A DNA stretch of 64,000 bases, from contig NZ_SUGA01000004.1 in NCBI RefSeq assembly GCF_004963255.1, positions 62,001-126,000 on the forward strand, written 5' to 3'. Of this stretch, positions 53,097-62,577 are shown piece after piece (the stretch's first letter is position 1; each line of letters begins with the position of its first letter). The notes beneath the pieces were generated by a model that saw only the letters and a program-made list of their open reading frames with translations, ran no database searches and was not told the origin of the DNA. A program made the position numbers and the translations under genes. The DNA is from Mesorhizobium sp. (GTDB taxonomy: Bacteria; Pseudomonadota; Alphaproteobacteria; Rhizobiales; Rhizobiaceae).

Positions 53097-53821
53097 TTGG
53101 CGGCTCCCGCCGTCTTCTTGGTGTCAGCCGTCTTCTTGGAGGCAGGCTTCCTGGCCGCGGCAGGCTTTACCTCAGCCTTGGGCGCCGCTTTCCTCGCGGG
53201 CGCGGCGGCTTCAGCCGCGGCCGGCGCGGCCTTGGCCGATGTCTTTGCCGCGGATGCCTTCGGTGGCACCACCGTTTTCGCCGCTGCGCTGGTCGTCTTG
53301 GCCTTCGCGGTTGCAGCTTTTTTCACCGGCTTGGCCGCCACAGGCGCATCCGAAACCGGGGCGGTGACCGAGGCATCCGTCATGGCCGGGAAGGTCGGAG
53401 CGGCCGGGGCGGGCTCGGTCGAGCTGGCGCCGGGCATGTCCGTCGCGCCATTCTTGAGCGGCTCGGCGGGCTGCGGCGTGTCTGCTGCCGGCGCGGCAGG
53501 GTCGGCGGCGGGCTTCGGCTTCATCATCGTATCGACGCCGGCCCGCACATCGGCCGCAGCCTGCTCGAACGGATTGAGCTGCTTGCGCACCTCGTTCATC
53601 GGATTGAGACTGCGGAGACTGTCGATCGAGCTCTTGACGTCGTCGAGCTCGGCTTCCTTCAGCGCCTCGTTGAACTGCTTCTGGAAGTCGCCGGCCATAG
53701 CGCGTAATTTCGCCGCGGTACGGCCGAAGGTGCGCAGCATGTTGGGCAGATCCTTGGGCCCGACGACCACGATCATGACGACCGCGATCACCAGCAGTTC
53801 GCTCCAACCGACTTCGAACAT
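53093..53821 (-). CDS. tatB: Sec-independent translocase subunit TatB with long Ala/Lys tail
   Basis: A 242-residue protein. The first ~90 residues are TatB: MFEVGWSELLVIAVVMIVVV, GPKDLPNMLRTFGR, and an amphipathic helix. A disordered Ala/Pro/Lys-rich tail makes up the rest (KPVKKAATAKAKTTSAAAKT...), about 70 residues beyond E. coli TatB length. It works with TatC in signal-peptide binding. Confidence 0.95.
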   Translation of the reverse strand: MFEVGWSELLVIAVVMIVVVGPKDLPNMLRTFGRTAAKLRAMAGDFQKQFNEALKEAELDDVKSSIDSLRSLNPMNEVRKQLNPFEQAAADVRAGVDTMMKPKPAADPAAPAADTPQPAEPLKNGATDMPGASSTEPAPAAPTFPAMTDASVTAPVSDAPVAAKPVKKAATAKAKTTSAAAKTVVPPKASAAKTSAKAAPAAAEAAAPARKAAPKAEVKPAAARKPASKKTADTKKTAGAAK

Positions 53822-53903
53822 GACAATCTATTCCGACGAGAGCATGCCGCCCAAAAAAGCCAAGCGGTCTTGGGACAAAGGCAGGCTCAAACCAACAATC
53901 GGA

Positions 53904-54122
53904 TCAGCTCTTGCTGACCTTTTCCTTGCCCGGCGAAACGGTCTCGTCGGCGCGGTGCTCGACGGTACGCTTGTCGTCAACGTCGTCGTCAGCCATGCCC
54001 TTCTTGAAGCTCTTGATGCCCTTGGCCATGTCGCCCATCAGCTCGGGGATCTTGCCGCGGCCGAACACCAGCAGCACGATCACCAGCACGATCATCCAGT
54101 GCCAAATTGAAAACGAACCCAT
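53904..54122 (-). CDS. tatA: Sec-independent translocase subunit TatA
   Basis: A 72-residue pore-forming subunit: [20 protein letters not shown], the hinge [23 protein letters not shown] and an acidic/basic soluble tail. First gene of tatABC, 82 bases before tatB. Confidence 0.97.
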   Translation of the reverse strand: MGSFSIWHWMIVLVIVLLVFGRGKIPELMGDMAKGIKSFKKGMADDDVDDKRTVEHRADETVSPGKEKVSKS

Positions 54123-54297
54123 AACGATCTCTCTCGAATGTTTTCCCTCGGCGATGATCTATGCGTTTTCGCTCGGGGATTCAAACACAACCGCAATGAA
54201 GTTGATAAAATGGCTAGCGGATGTCACGCACTTTCGGCGTGAGCGCCTTGCTACGAATCCGCGCAGGCCTTGCTAATAGACCAATCGTGCCGGTTCC

Positions 54298-54404
54298 CTA
54301 AAGCATGTCTCCCGAAAGTGGGAACCGGTTTCGGGATAAAGACATGCGTAAGATCGCAAACCTAAAGCGCAGAGCGAATCTGAAAGATCGCGACGCGCTT
54401 TAGG
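54298..54404. repeat. 107-base double-hairpin intergenic repeat, copy 2
   Basis: CTAAAGCATGTCTCCCGAAA ... GATCGCGACGCGCTTTAGG, same length and mostly same sequence as 27039-27145. First hairpin: GCATGTCT/AGACATGC with inner CCCGAAA/TTTCGGG. Second: AAAGCGC/GCGCTTT. It ends at the scpB stop codon. Confidence 0.8.
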
Positions 54405-55160
54405 TCACTCTTCCGTGACGCGCGGCGTCAGCAATCCGAGTTCCTCGAGGTCGATATCGGTCAGCGCGTCCTCGTCCTCGGCGAGCGCATCGGGATCGGC
54501 CGGCGGCACCGGCATCGAGAAATTGGCCGGCATGCGCGTCGAGAGCAGGCCGGCGCCCTTCAGCTCTTCCATGCCGGGGAGATCGCGGATCTCCTCCAGC
54601 GCAAAATGGTCGAGGAAGGCGTCGGTGGTGCCATAGGTCACCGGCCGCCCGGGCGTGCGGCGGCGGCCGCGCATCCTGACCCATTCGGTTTCGAGCAGCG
54701 TGTCGAGCGTGCCCTTCGACGTTTCGACGCCTCTGATGTCTTCGATTTCGGCGCGCGTGACGGGCTGGTGATAGGCGATGATCGCCAGCACTTCGAGCGC
54801 CGCGCGCGACAGCTTTCTCTGCTGGACGGAGTCACGGCTCATCAGGAAAGCGAGGTCGCCTGCGGTGCGGAAGGCCCAGGCATCGCCGACCCGCACCAGA
54901 TTGACGCCGCGTTTGGCATAAATCTGCTGCAGATCCGCCATCGCGGCGGCAATGTTGACGCCTTCAGGCAGGCGCGCGGCAAGCTGCTTTTCGCTGACCG
55001 GCTCGGCGCTGGCGAAAACGATCGCCTCGGCCATCCGTACGGCTTCCGACAATTGCAGCCGCTCGGCGGGGTTTTCGATGGAACCCTGCTCGGCCATTTC
55101 GTCTTCCGGTTCGTCCTCGACCTTGAACGGAATGACCGAAGCGTTGGCGCGTTCGCTCAT
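54405..55160 (-). CDS. scpB: Segregation and condensation protein ScpB
   Basis: A 251-residue subunit of the SMC condensin complex. Winged-helix domains are visible around RMAEAIVFASAEPVSEKQLAARLP and LSRAALEVLAIIAYHQPVTRAEIEDIRGV, the strongest ScpB signature. An acidic C-terminus follows (DPDALAEDEDALTDIDLEELG). ATG at 55160 overlaps the scpA stop (ATGA). Confidence 0.96.
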   Translation of the reverse strand: MSERANASVIPFKVEDEPEDEMAEQGSIENPAERLQLSEAVRMAEAIVFASAEPVSEKQLAARLPEGVNIAAAMADLQQIYAKRGVNLVRVGDAWAFRTAGDLAFLMSRDSVQQRKLSRAALEVLAIIAYHQPVTRAEIEDIRGVETSKGTLDTLLETEWVRMRGRRRTPGRPVTYGTTDAFLDHFALEEIRDLPGMEELKGAGLLSTRMPANFSMPVPPADPDALAEDEDALTDIDLEELGLLTPRVTEE

Positions 55161-55999
55161 GATACCACCTCGACTGCCTTCACCCTTTGCGCGCGGCCGC
55201 GCAGATAGATCGGCGCGAACACCTGATCCTGCCGCACTTCCAACTTGCCCTCGCGCACCATCTCGAGGGTCGCCGCAAACGAACTGGCCATCGCCGTGCG
55301 CTTCTCTTCCGGCGCCGCCAGATATTCGATCAGGAAGCTGTCCAGCGCCGTCCAGTCGCCGACCGAGCCGACCAGCCGCGCCAGCACCTCGCGCGCATCC
55401 TTCAGCGACCACACGGCGCGCCGGGCGATCGTCACATTGTTGATCGCCTGCCGCTGGCGCTGCTGCGCGTAGGCGGTGAGCAGATCGTAGAGCGAAGCCG
55501 AAAAGCTGTTGCGCTTCTCGATGATGACCATCTCCGGCATGCCGCGCGCGAAGACGTCGCGGCCGAGGCGATTGCGGTTGACCAGTCGCGCCGAGGCATC
55601 GCGCATGGCTTCCAGCCGCTTCAGCCGGAATTGCAGCACCGCCGCCAGCTCCTCGCCGCTTTCGCCCTCCTCGCCCGGCTGTTTCGGGATCAACAGCTTC
55701 GACTTCAGGAAGGCGAGCCACGCTGCCATCACCAGATAATCGGCGGCAAGCTCCAACCTCAGCGCCCGCACCTTTTCGATGAAGGCGAGATACTGCTCGG
55801 CAAGCGCCAAGATCGAAATGCGCGCCAGATCGACCTTCTGGTTGCGGGCAAGGTGCAAGAGAAGATCGAGCGGACCTTCGAAACCGGCCACATCGACCAC
55901 CAGCGAGGGGTCGCCGGTCAGGCGTGAATCGTCGTTCTCGGCCCACAGACGGTCCATCGGTGCGGCCTTCGCGGCCTTGCCTTCCAATGTCTCCGCCAC
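55157..55999 (-). CDS. scpA: Segregation and condensation protein ScpA, GTG start
   Basis: A 280-residue kleisin of the bacterial SMC complex. LVVDVAGFEGPLDLLLHLARNQKVDLARI is the defining N-terminal motif, followed by YLVMAAWLAFLKSKLLIP; the C-terminal winged helix is around FAATLEMVREGKLEVRQDQVFAPIYLRG. The start codon is GTG at 55999 after GAAAGG. It connects ScpB to SMC heads in chromosome segregation. Confidence 0.95.
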   Translation of the reverse strand: MAETLEGKAAKAAPMDRLWAENDDSRLTGDPSLVVDVAGFEGPLDLLLHLARNQKVDLARISILALAEQYLAFIEKVRALRLELAADYLVMAAWLAFLKSKLLIPKQPGEEGESGEELAAVLQFRLKRLEAMRDASARLVNRNRLGRDVFARGMPEMVIIEKRNSFSASLYDLLTAYAQQRQRQAINNVTIARRAVWSLKDAREVLARLVGSVGDWTALDSFLIEYLAAPEEKRTAMASSFAATLEMVREGKLEVRQDQVFAPIYLRGRAQRVKAVEVVS

Positions 56000-56020
56000 T
56001 TGCCTTTCGTCCCTTCCGGT

Positions 56021-57040
56021 TCAGGCCACCGCTTCGAAATAGGTGGCAAATTCCGCGCGTATCGCCGTTTCGTCGGCGACGTCGCGATCCTTTATATAGG
56101 TCAGCGCCCGCTCCGCGCGTTGCAAGGACTTGCCCGACAGCCCTGTCGTGCGCGAGGCGATCCCCGACATCTCCTCGAAAACCCCGTTGCAGTGAAGGAC
56201 GAGATCGCAGCCGGCCGCAAGGATCGAGGCCGCCTTTGTCGGGAAATCCCCAGAAAGTGCCTTCATCGAGGTGTCGTCGCTCATCAACAGCCCGTCGAAG
56301 CCGATCTCGCCGCGGATCACCTGATCGACGACCTTGGCGGACGTCGTCGCCGGATTGTCGGGGTCGATGGCGCTGTAGACGACATGCGCCGTCATCGCCA
56401 TCGGCAGCGCGTTCAACGCCTTGAACGGGGCAAAATCATGCCGCCTGAGCTCCTCGAGCGGCGTATCGACGGTCGGCAGCGCGAAATGCGTGTCGGCAAA
56501 GGCGCGGCCATGGCCGGGAATATGCTTCATCACCGGCAGCACGCCGCCCGACATCAAGCCCTCGGCCGAGGCCCGGCCAAGCTCGATCACGGCATTGGGC
56601 TCCTTGCCATAGGCGCGCGCGCCGATGACGTCGCTGGCGCCTTCGACCGGAACGTCGAGCACCGGCAGGCAGTCGGCGGTGATGCCCAGGCGGGAAAGAT
56701 CGAAGGCGTGCAGCCGCGCCATCAGCCAGGCGGCGCGGCGGCCGGCTTCCTTGTCCTCGCGCCACAGCGCGCCGAGCGCGCCCCCGGCGGGATAGTTCGG
56801 CGCCAGCGGCGGACGCAGGCGCTGCACCCGGCCGCCTTCCTGGTCGATGAAGACCGGTGCCTCCGGGCGACCGACGCAGTCGCGCATTGCGGCGACCAGG
56901 TCGCGGATCTGTGCCGCCTCGCCGATGTTGCGCGCAAACAGGATGAAGCCCCAGGGACGTTCGTCCCGATAGAAGCGGATTTCGTCTTCGGTGAGGGATT
57001 TCCCGGCGCAGCCGAGGATCATGGATTTTGATTCGCTCAT
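56021..57040 (-). CDS. nagZ: Beta-N-acetylglucosaminidase NagZ (GH3)
   Basis: A 339-residue cytosolic glycosidase of peptidoglycan recycling. VFIDQEGGRVQRLRPP, the substrate-contact KHIPGHGRAFADTHFALP with the catalytic His/Asp dyad, and the nucleophile Asp in LLMSDDTSMKAL are intact. The ATG at 57040 (MSESKSMILGCAGKSL) begins the conserved part. It lies between the SPOR protein and scpA, usual for Rhizobiales. Confidence 0.95.
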   Translation of the reverse strand: MSESKSMILGCAGKSLTEDEIRFYRDERPWGFILFARNIGEAAQIRDLVAAMRDCVGRPEAPVFIDQEGGRVQRLRPPLAPNYPAGGALGALWREDKEAGRRAAWLMARLHAFDLSRLGITADCLPVLDVPVEGASDVIGARAYGKEPNAVIELGRASAEGLMSGGVLPVMKHIPGHGRAFADTHFALPTVDTPLEELRRHDFAPFKALNALPMAMTAHVVYSAIDPDNPATTSAKVVDQVIRGEIGFDGLLMSDDTSMKALSGDFPTKAASILAAGCDLVLHCNGVFEEMSGIASRTTGLSGKSLQRAERALTYIKDRDVADETAIRAEFATYFEAVA

Positions 57041-57123
57041 ACACCGAAGCTTAAGGCTTTGAGCGAGCAAAGGGAATCACCCCTGCCCTTGGACTGGCCA
57101 AAGCCCACAACCGTCCACAACGA

Positions 57124-57157
57124 AAAGCCGGCGCGGCCTTGCGGCGGCGCCGGCTTT
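57124..57157 (-). terminator. Terminator of the SPOR-protein gene
   Basis: On the minus strand AAAGCCGGCGC and GCGCCGGCTTT form an 11-bp stem with a GC-rich loop, followed by TTCG. It lies 18 bases after the SPOR gene stop and before nagZ. Confidence 0.7.
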
Positions 57158-57174
57158 CGGTGTGTTGGGACGGA

Positions 57175-60100
57175 TCAGCGCGACACGAAGCAGTTGCCGC
57201 CGGCCGCCTTATAGCTCGTGCAAAGGTTGATCGCATCGTTGCGCGACTGGGCCGGAACGCGGACGCGGTAGAAGGTGCCCTTGCCCGCAACCTCGGCCTT
57301 GACGATGTTGGCGGTGCGGCCGGAGAGCACGCTTCCGTAGCGGCGCTGCAGATCCTGATAGGTCGACTGCGCGCTTTGCACCGTCGGCTGCGAGGCGATC
57401 TGCATCGACCACGAGCCGCCGCCGGCTGCCGCCGCCGGATCGATGGAAGCGACCTGGTCCGGCTTGACCTCGCCGACGATGTCGACCGGCTGGTCGGACG
57501 GGCGCGCCGGCGCTACCGGCACCGTCGCCGGCGTGTTGCTCGACTGCGTCTTGGCTTCAGCCTTCTTTGCAGGCTTCGCCGGCTTCACGGTCGCCGCATC
57601 GGCCTGACCCGTATCGGCCTGGCCCGCATCTGAAGCCACCGTTCCCGTCTGCTGGCCGTCGGAGGCCGGCGCGACATGCTGTGGCGCCGGATCGCTCGGC
57701 TCGGCCGCCGCGACCTTCGGCGCGGCCGGAGCCGGATCCTCGCGCGGCACCAGCGAGCCGTCAGGCTTGACCATCATGGTCTTCACCTTGCGCGGCGCGA
57801 CGGCGACGACATCGTTGTTGTTGGCGGTGTTGGCGGCATCCTGCTGCAGCACCTGGGCGATGCGGTCTTCCGACTTCGGTGCCGGCGCGGCCGGCTGCGC
57901 GCTTGCCGGCGCGGCAGGCTGGGCACTTTCGGGCACAGCGGCTTGTTCGACGCCGGGCAACGCCGAGCTTGTATTGCCGGCGGCACCAGTGCCGGCCGCG
58001 GCATCGTCGTCGGTGGGCGAAAGATCGACCACGCGGCTCGGCGGCGGTTCCTTCGAGGCCAGGTCCACGGGCTGTTCGGTGGTGTTCACCAGCTTCTGCT
58101 GCACCGGCTCGGCAGGCTTTGCCGCGCCGCCGCCCTTGGCGACCGCGTCATAAACCTTGTTGTCCTGGTTCGGCACCACCACGCCACCCGGATTTTCGGG
58201 CTTCACCTTGATCGGCGAATTGTCGGCCTTGACGATGACCGGAGCCTCGCTGCCGCCCTTGCCTCCGAAGGAGAAGGCCAGCGCGCCAAGGCCGCCGAGA
58301 ACCACCACGGCTCCGACCAGCCCCGCGATCATCATGCCGCGACGGCGCGGCTGCGCCGCCTCGCGCTCGGCAAGCCCTGGGATCGCCATCGCCTCGTCGA
58401 GCTCAGGATCGTAATCGAGATCGTCGGTCGCGAATTCGTCCGCCTGTGAGACCGGCCGGCTGCCGGGCAGATCGTCGGCGTCGTAATCCTTCGCGGCGGC
58501 AAAGGAAGCCTGAGCGGCTGGAGCCGCCGGAGCCTCGGCCCGCAAGTCGCGACGATCATAACCGTTGAAACCGGCGCTGTAGGTTTCGTCGTCATAGCCA
58601 CGGTTCGGCACGGGCGCCGATGCGATCTCCGTCGCGTTCATGTCGGTGAGCAGGCTCGCGAATTCCGCGTCCAGATCGTCATAAGCGGCCGCCGCCGGCT
58701 GATCCTCCTCGAAGCTGAGCTCCGGAATGTCGAGGTCGTCGGCGAGCGCGACCACGCGCTCCGGCACATCGACCGTCTCGACGTCCGGCACCTCGTCGTG
58801 CTGGCGGGGCTGCGGCGCAGCCGTCGGAGCCTGCGCCGGTTTGGCATGGGCGGAATAATCCGGTGCCGGCTCGTTGCGGTAAGCAGGCGCGGTCATCTGC
58901 AGCGGCGCTGAAGGCGCTGCCACCTGCACCGGCGCCGCTGGGGCCGACTGTGCCGCAAACGAGGCTTGCACCGGCGGAACGGCGGTCGGGGTCGAACGGC
59001 TCCACGACCTTGTCTGCTCGACCGGCGTCGGATGCATCCAATCGGACGAATTTGCCGGAGACTTCGCCCTGGCGGCCGCCTGCTCGGCCTCGATACTCCG
59101 GGCGAAAGCGGCGCCGAAGGCGTCGTCGTCGAAATCAATGTCCTGTTCGGCCGCCGAAGGTCCGGCGCTGGAGGGCTCGGCCCTGGCCGAGGCCGCAAAA
59201 TCCTGGCGGTCGAGCTCGTTGGCGAGCAGGTCGTCCAGGTCGCTCTCCACCGCCTGAGCGTCCTGCCCGTCCTGCGCCGGCTGGTGCTCGTCGATATCCC
59301 AGTCGAGATCGTCGGCCGCCGTGTTCCCGCCGGCGTGGCTCGCGGATTCCGCAACCAGCCGTGGCGCGGGAGCAGGCTCCTTGACCGTGGGCATCGGCCG
59401 TGCGGTCATGGCGCCGAGCAGCGCGTTGAGCTCGTCCTCCAGGCTGCGCTCGCTGGCGGCCGGCTTTGCCGGTTCCACTGCCGCGATCGGAGGGACCGGA
59501 GCAGCGGCAACTGGTGGAACTGGAGCAGCCACGACCGGAGCCGGCTCTGCCGGCTGCAATACGGCGGCGGGCTCGACGGCCGGAGCTTGCGGCTCTTCAT
59601 TCAGCGCGTCGCGGAAGCTCAGCTCGAAATCGTCATCGAGGGTCAGCGCGGCGGAAGGTTCAGGCGCGGCGGATCCCGGCTCAGCGGCAAAGTGGGCGGC
59701 CTCCGCCTCGACCATCGGCGCCGGCTCGTCGGCGAGCGACAGCTCCGGCTCCTGAAAAGCCTGATCCTGGCCGAGATTGATGTCATCGCCCGGCGTCTGG
59801 TCGAAATGGCCGGCGAAATCATCTTCGGAGATCAGCGGGGCGGCTGCATGAGCTTCGGCCGGCTCGACGGCCCGCGCATGCTGCTCGGGCTCATGGCTTT
59901 CAAACGACAGCTCGTCTTCAAGCGACATGTGGACCGCGCTGTCGAAATCGGCGTCGAAAGCCTCTTCGCTCGCGGCCTGCATGGCTTCGACGGCATCCTG
60001 ACGGGCGTCGGCCGGCTCGTGATGGTCGAGCCGGAAATCCTGGTCCAGCGAGGCCGCCATTTCATGATCGATCGAAAGGTCATCTTCGACCGGCGCGATA

Positions 60101-60654
60101 TCAAGCGAACTGGCGACGGCCTTGTCGAAATCATCGTCGAAAGCGACTTCCGGCTCTGGGGCGGCCTGCTGCTCCGGCTCGAAACGCTCAGATGCGAAAT
60201 GCGCCTCTGGCGCGACTTCCGGCTCCGCCGCGAAGTGCGGTTCTGGAGCGAGCTGCGGCTCCGGTGCGCGCGCCACGGCGAAGTCGGCGTGATCGGCCGC
60301 GTCGTCAAAGACGAAATCCTGCTCGAAGGACGCGGTGAGCTCGTCATCATTCGCGCCAGCACTTGCAGCCTCGAAGGCCGGCTCATGGCTGATCTGGTGG
60401 ATGGCAGCCTGCTGCGCGACCGGCTCGCTTTCCTCGACGGAATCGAACTCGCCCATCAACTCCTTCTCGAGGTCGATGTCGAAATCGTCAGCCTCCGCGG
60501 CGTGATGAGCCGGCGTGGCCTTCTCGGCCGCGGGGGCCGGCTGTCTTACCGGCTGGCGCGGGTCGAAACCCATGATCCGGGTCAGTTCCGCGAACGGATC
60601 ATCGTCGGCGATATCGTTATGGTCGGCTACTTTCAGCGGGGTTCTGTCTGCCAT
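57175..60654 (-). CDS. Very large SPOR-domain membrane protein
   Basis: A 1159-residue protein. Residues 1 to about 770 are a cytoplasmic Ala/Glu/Asp/Pro-rich low-complexity region (repeated EPEVAPEAHF-, LDDDFELSF-like acidic patches). A membrane helix (MIAGLVGAVVVLGGLGALAF, about residue 775) follows. After a periplasmic Pro/Ala linker comes a C-terminal SPOR domain (about 1085-1159: SWSMQIASQPTVQSAQSTYQ, GTFYRVRVP). SPOR domains bind denuded glycan at division septa. The cytoplasmic part is unusually long. The gene is flanked by argS and nagZ. Confidence 0.9.
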   Translation of the reverse strand: MADRTPLKVADHNDIADDDPFAELTRIMGFDPRQPVRQPAPAAEKATPAHHAAEADDFDIDLEKELMGEFDSVEESEPVAQQAAIHQISHEPAFEAASAGANDDELTASFEQDFVFDDAADHADFAVARAPEPQLAPEPHFAAEPEVAPEAHFASERFEPEQQAAPEPEVAFDDDFDKAVASSLDIAPVEDDLSIDHEMAASLDQDFRLDHHEPADARQDAVEAMQAASEEAFDADFDSAVHMSLEDELSFESHEPEQHARAVEPAEAHAAAPLISEDDFAGHFDQTPGDDINLGQDQAFQEPELSLADEPAPMVEAEAAHFAAEPGSAAPEPSAALTLDDDFELSFRDALNEEPQAPAVEPAAVLQPAEPAPVVAAPVPPVAAAPVPPIAAVEPAKPAASERSLEDELNALLGAMTARPMPTVKEPAPAPRLVAESASHAGGNTAADDLDWDIDEHQPAQDGQDAQAVESDLDDLLANELDRQDFAASARAEPSSAGPSAAEQDIDFDDDAFGAAFARSIEAEQAAARAKSPANSSDWMHPTPVEQTRSWSRSTPTAVPPVQASFAAQSAPAAPVQVAAPSAPLQMTAPAYRNEPAPDYSAHAKPAQAPTAAPQPRQHDEVPDVETVDVPERVVALADDLDIPELSFEEDQPAAAAYDDLDAEFASLLTDMNATEIASAPVPNRGYDDETYSAGFNGYDRRDLRAEAPAAPAAQASFAAAKDYDADDLPGSRPVSQADEFATDDLDYDPELDEAMAIPGLAEREAAQPRRRGMMIAGLVGAVVVLGGLGALAFSFGGKGGSEAPVIVKADNSPIKVKPENPGGVVVPNQDNKVYDAVAKGGGAAKPAEPVQQKLVNTTEQPVDLASKEPPPSRVVDLSPTDDDAAAGTGAAGNTSSALPGVEQAAVPESAQPAAPASAQPAAPAPKSEDRIAQVLQQDAANTANNNDVVAVAPRKVKTMMVKPDGSLVPREDPAPAAPKVAAAEPSDPAPQHVAPASDGQQTGTVASDAGQADTGQADAATVKPAKPAKKAEAKTQSSNTPATVPVAPARPSDQPVDIVGEVKPDQVASIDPAAAAGGGSWSMQIASQPTVQSAQSTYQDLQRRYGSVLSGRTANIVKAEVAGKGTFYRVRVPAQSRNDAINLCTSYKAAGGNCFVSR

Positions 60655-60757
60655 TATTGTTCCCGAACTCGCACAAAGTCGGACGCCATGGACGTCGCGC
60701 AGGGTTGGCCCTTACCAGCGCAATGTGGGCAAAAGGTGACAGGTTTTTTAGTTAAAC

Positions 60758-62515
60758 CTAACGCATTTCCGTGGGCGCGTCTGCCCCGATCAGCGTCAGG
60801 CCGGAGGTCAAGACATCCGAAACAGCCTGCACCAGCCCTAGTCTGGCATAGGTTGATTCTCGGTCGTTAACCTTAACAAAACGTAAGTCTGGATTGTCAT
60901 GGCCGCGATTCCACTGTGCATGGAAGCCCGAAGCCAGGTCATAGAGGTAGAAAGCGAGCCGGTGCGGCTCCAGCGAAAGCGCCGCGGATTCGATCAATCT
61001 TGGATATTCAGCCAGCTTGCGGATCAACGCGATTTCGCCTTCATCGGTGAGCGCAGCCACGGAAGCCGCGAGCCGGTTGCGGTCGAAATTCGCCTCGCCG
61101 AGCTGCTCGCTCGCCTGCCTGAAGACGGAATGGCAGCGAGCCGAAGCGTACTGCACATAGAACACCGGATTGTCCTTCGACTGCTCCGTGACCTTGGCGA
61201 AGTCGAAATCGAGCGGCGCGTCGTTCTTGCGGTAAAGCATCATGAAGCGGATCGGGTCGCGGCCGACCTCCTCCACCACGTCGCGCAAGGTGACGAAATC
61301 GCCGGACCGCTTCGACATCCGGACCGGCTCGCCGTCGCGGAACAGTTTTACGAGCTGGCAAAGCAACACGGTGAGCTTGACCGTGTCGCCGGCCACCGCC
61401 CGCGCCAGCGCCTCGAGCCGCTTCACATAGCCGCCATGGTCGGCGCCGAGCACATAGATGAGATCGACGAAGCCGCGCTCGACCTTGTCCTTGAGATAGG
61501 CGACGTCGGCCGCGAAATAGGTGAACGAGCCGTCCGACTTGACCAGCGCCCTGTCCATGTCGTCGCCGACCGCGGTCGACCGGAACAGCGTCTGCTCGCG
61601 GTCTTCCCAGTCGTCCGGCTTCTCGCCCTTCGGCGGCGGCAGCTTGCCCTTGTAGATATGCCCCTTGAGCGTCAGGTCGGCGATCGCCGCGCGGATCTTC
61701 TTGGCGTTGTCGGCATGCAGCGTGCGCTCGGAGAAGAACACGTCGTGATGCACGTTGAGCAGCGCCAGATCCTCGCGGATCATCGCCATCATGGCGTCGA
61801 CGGTGCGGTCCTTGACGATCGCCAGCGCCTCGTCCTCGGGCATCTCCAGCAGGCCGAGGCCGAATTCCTCGGCCAGCGCCTGGCCGACGGGGATCAGGTA
61901 ATCGCCCGGATAAAGCCCTGGCGGGATCTCGCCGATGGCTTCGCCAAGCGCCTCGCGGTAGCGCAGGAACGCCGAGCGGCCGAGCACGTCGATCTGGGAG
62001 CCGGCGTCGTTGATCACATATTCCTTGGTCACATCGTAGCCGGCGAAGGCCATCAGATTGGCAAGCGTGTCGCCGACCACAGCGCCGCGGCAATGGCCGA
62101 CATGCATCGGGCCGGTCGGGTTGGCCGAGACATATTCGACATTGGCCTTGCGGCCGCCGCCGATGGTCGAGCGGCCATAATTGCGCCCCTCGCCAAGCAG
62201 CGCCGCCAGATGCGTGTGCCAGAACGCGTCCTTGAGCCTGAGATTGACGAAGCCCGGCCCGGCGATCTCGGCCGAGGCGATATCGGCGTCGCCCCGCAGC
62301 GCTTCGGCGAGTTTCTCGGCAAGCGCACGCGGGTTCTGTCCGGTGGGCTTCGCCAGCACCATCGCCGCATTGGTTGCGAGGTCGCCATGGCTGGCGTCGC
62401 GCGGCGGCTCGACCGCGATACGCGACAGGTCGAGCGTGCCCCCCTCCTTGTCCTTCAGGTCAAGGGCTTCGACGGCCTTTACGATCCGCGCGTTGAAATC
62501 GGCGAAGATATTCAT
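60758..62515 (-). CDS. argS: Arginyl-tRNA synthetase
   Basis: A 585-residue class I enzyme. The HIGH-type motif HVGH appears in [19 protein letters not shown] and the KMSKS-type loop in [13 protein letters not shown]. The N-terminal additional domain ([18 protein letters not shown]) and C-terminal anticodon-binding domain ([13 protein letters not shown]) are present. The ATG at 62515 starts the conserved domain. Confidence 0.97.
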   Translation of the reverse strand: MNIFADFNARIVKAVEALDLKDKEGGTLDLSRIAVEPPRDASHGDLATNAAMVLAKPTGQNPRALAEKLAEALRGDADIASAEIAGPGFVNLRLKDAFWHTHLAALLGEGRNYGRSTIGGGRKANVEYVSANPTGPMHVGHCRGAVVGDTLANLMAFAGYDVTKEYVINDAGSQIDVLGRSAFLRYREALGEAIGEIPPGLYPGDYLIPVGQALAEEFGLGLLEMPEDEALAIVKDRTVDAMMAMIREDLALLNVHHDVFFSERTLHADNAKKIRAAIADLTLKGHIYKGKLPPPKGEKPDDWEDREQTLFRSTAVGDDMDRALVKSDGSFTYFAADVAYLKDKVERGFVDLIYVLGADHGGYVKRLEALARAVAGDTVKLTVLLCQLVKLFRDGEPVRMSKRSGDFVTLRDVVEEVGRDPIRFMMLYRKNDAPLDFDFAKVTEQSKDNPVFYVQYASARCHSVFRQASEQLGEANFDRNRLAASVAALTDEGEIALIRKLAEYPRLIESAALSLEPHRLAFYLYDLASGFHAQWNRGHDNPDLRFVKVNDRESTYARLGLVQAVSDVLTSGLTLIGADAPTEMR

Positions 62516-62577
62516 TGGAAGTGCTCTGGACTTTAAGAGGCGACCGGCCCTACCGGCCGGCAAAATCGTGGCTCGCC

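Noticed and set aside
58966..60870. 634-codon plus-strand frame opposite the SPOR-protein gene
   Set aside because: Low-complexity Ala/Glu coding on the minus strand gives an open mirror frame; Arg/Gly-rich translation without domains.
60899..62536. 545-codon plus-strand frame opposite argS
   Set aside because: Argument by shadow: argS is complete on the other strand with all motifs; the opposite frame is open only because of high GC and has no family features.
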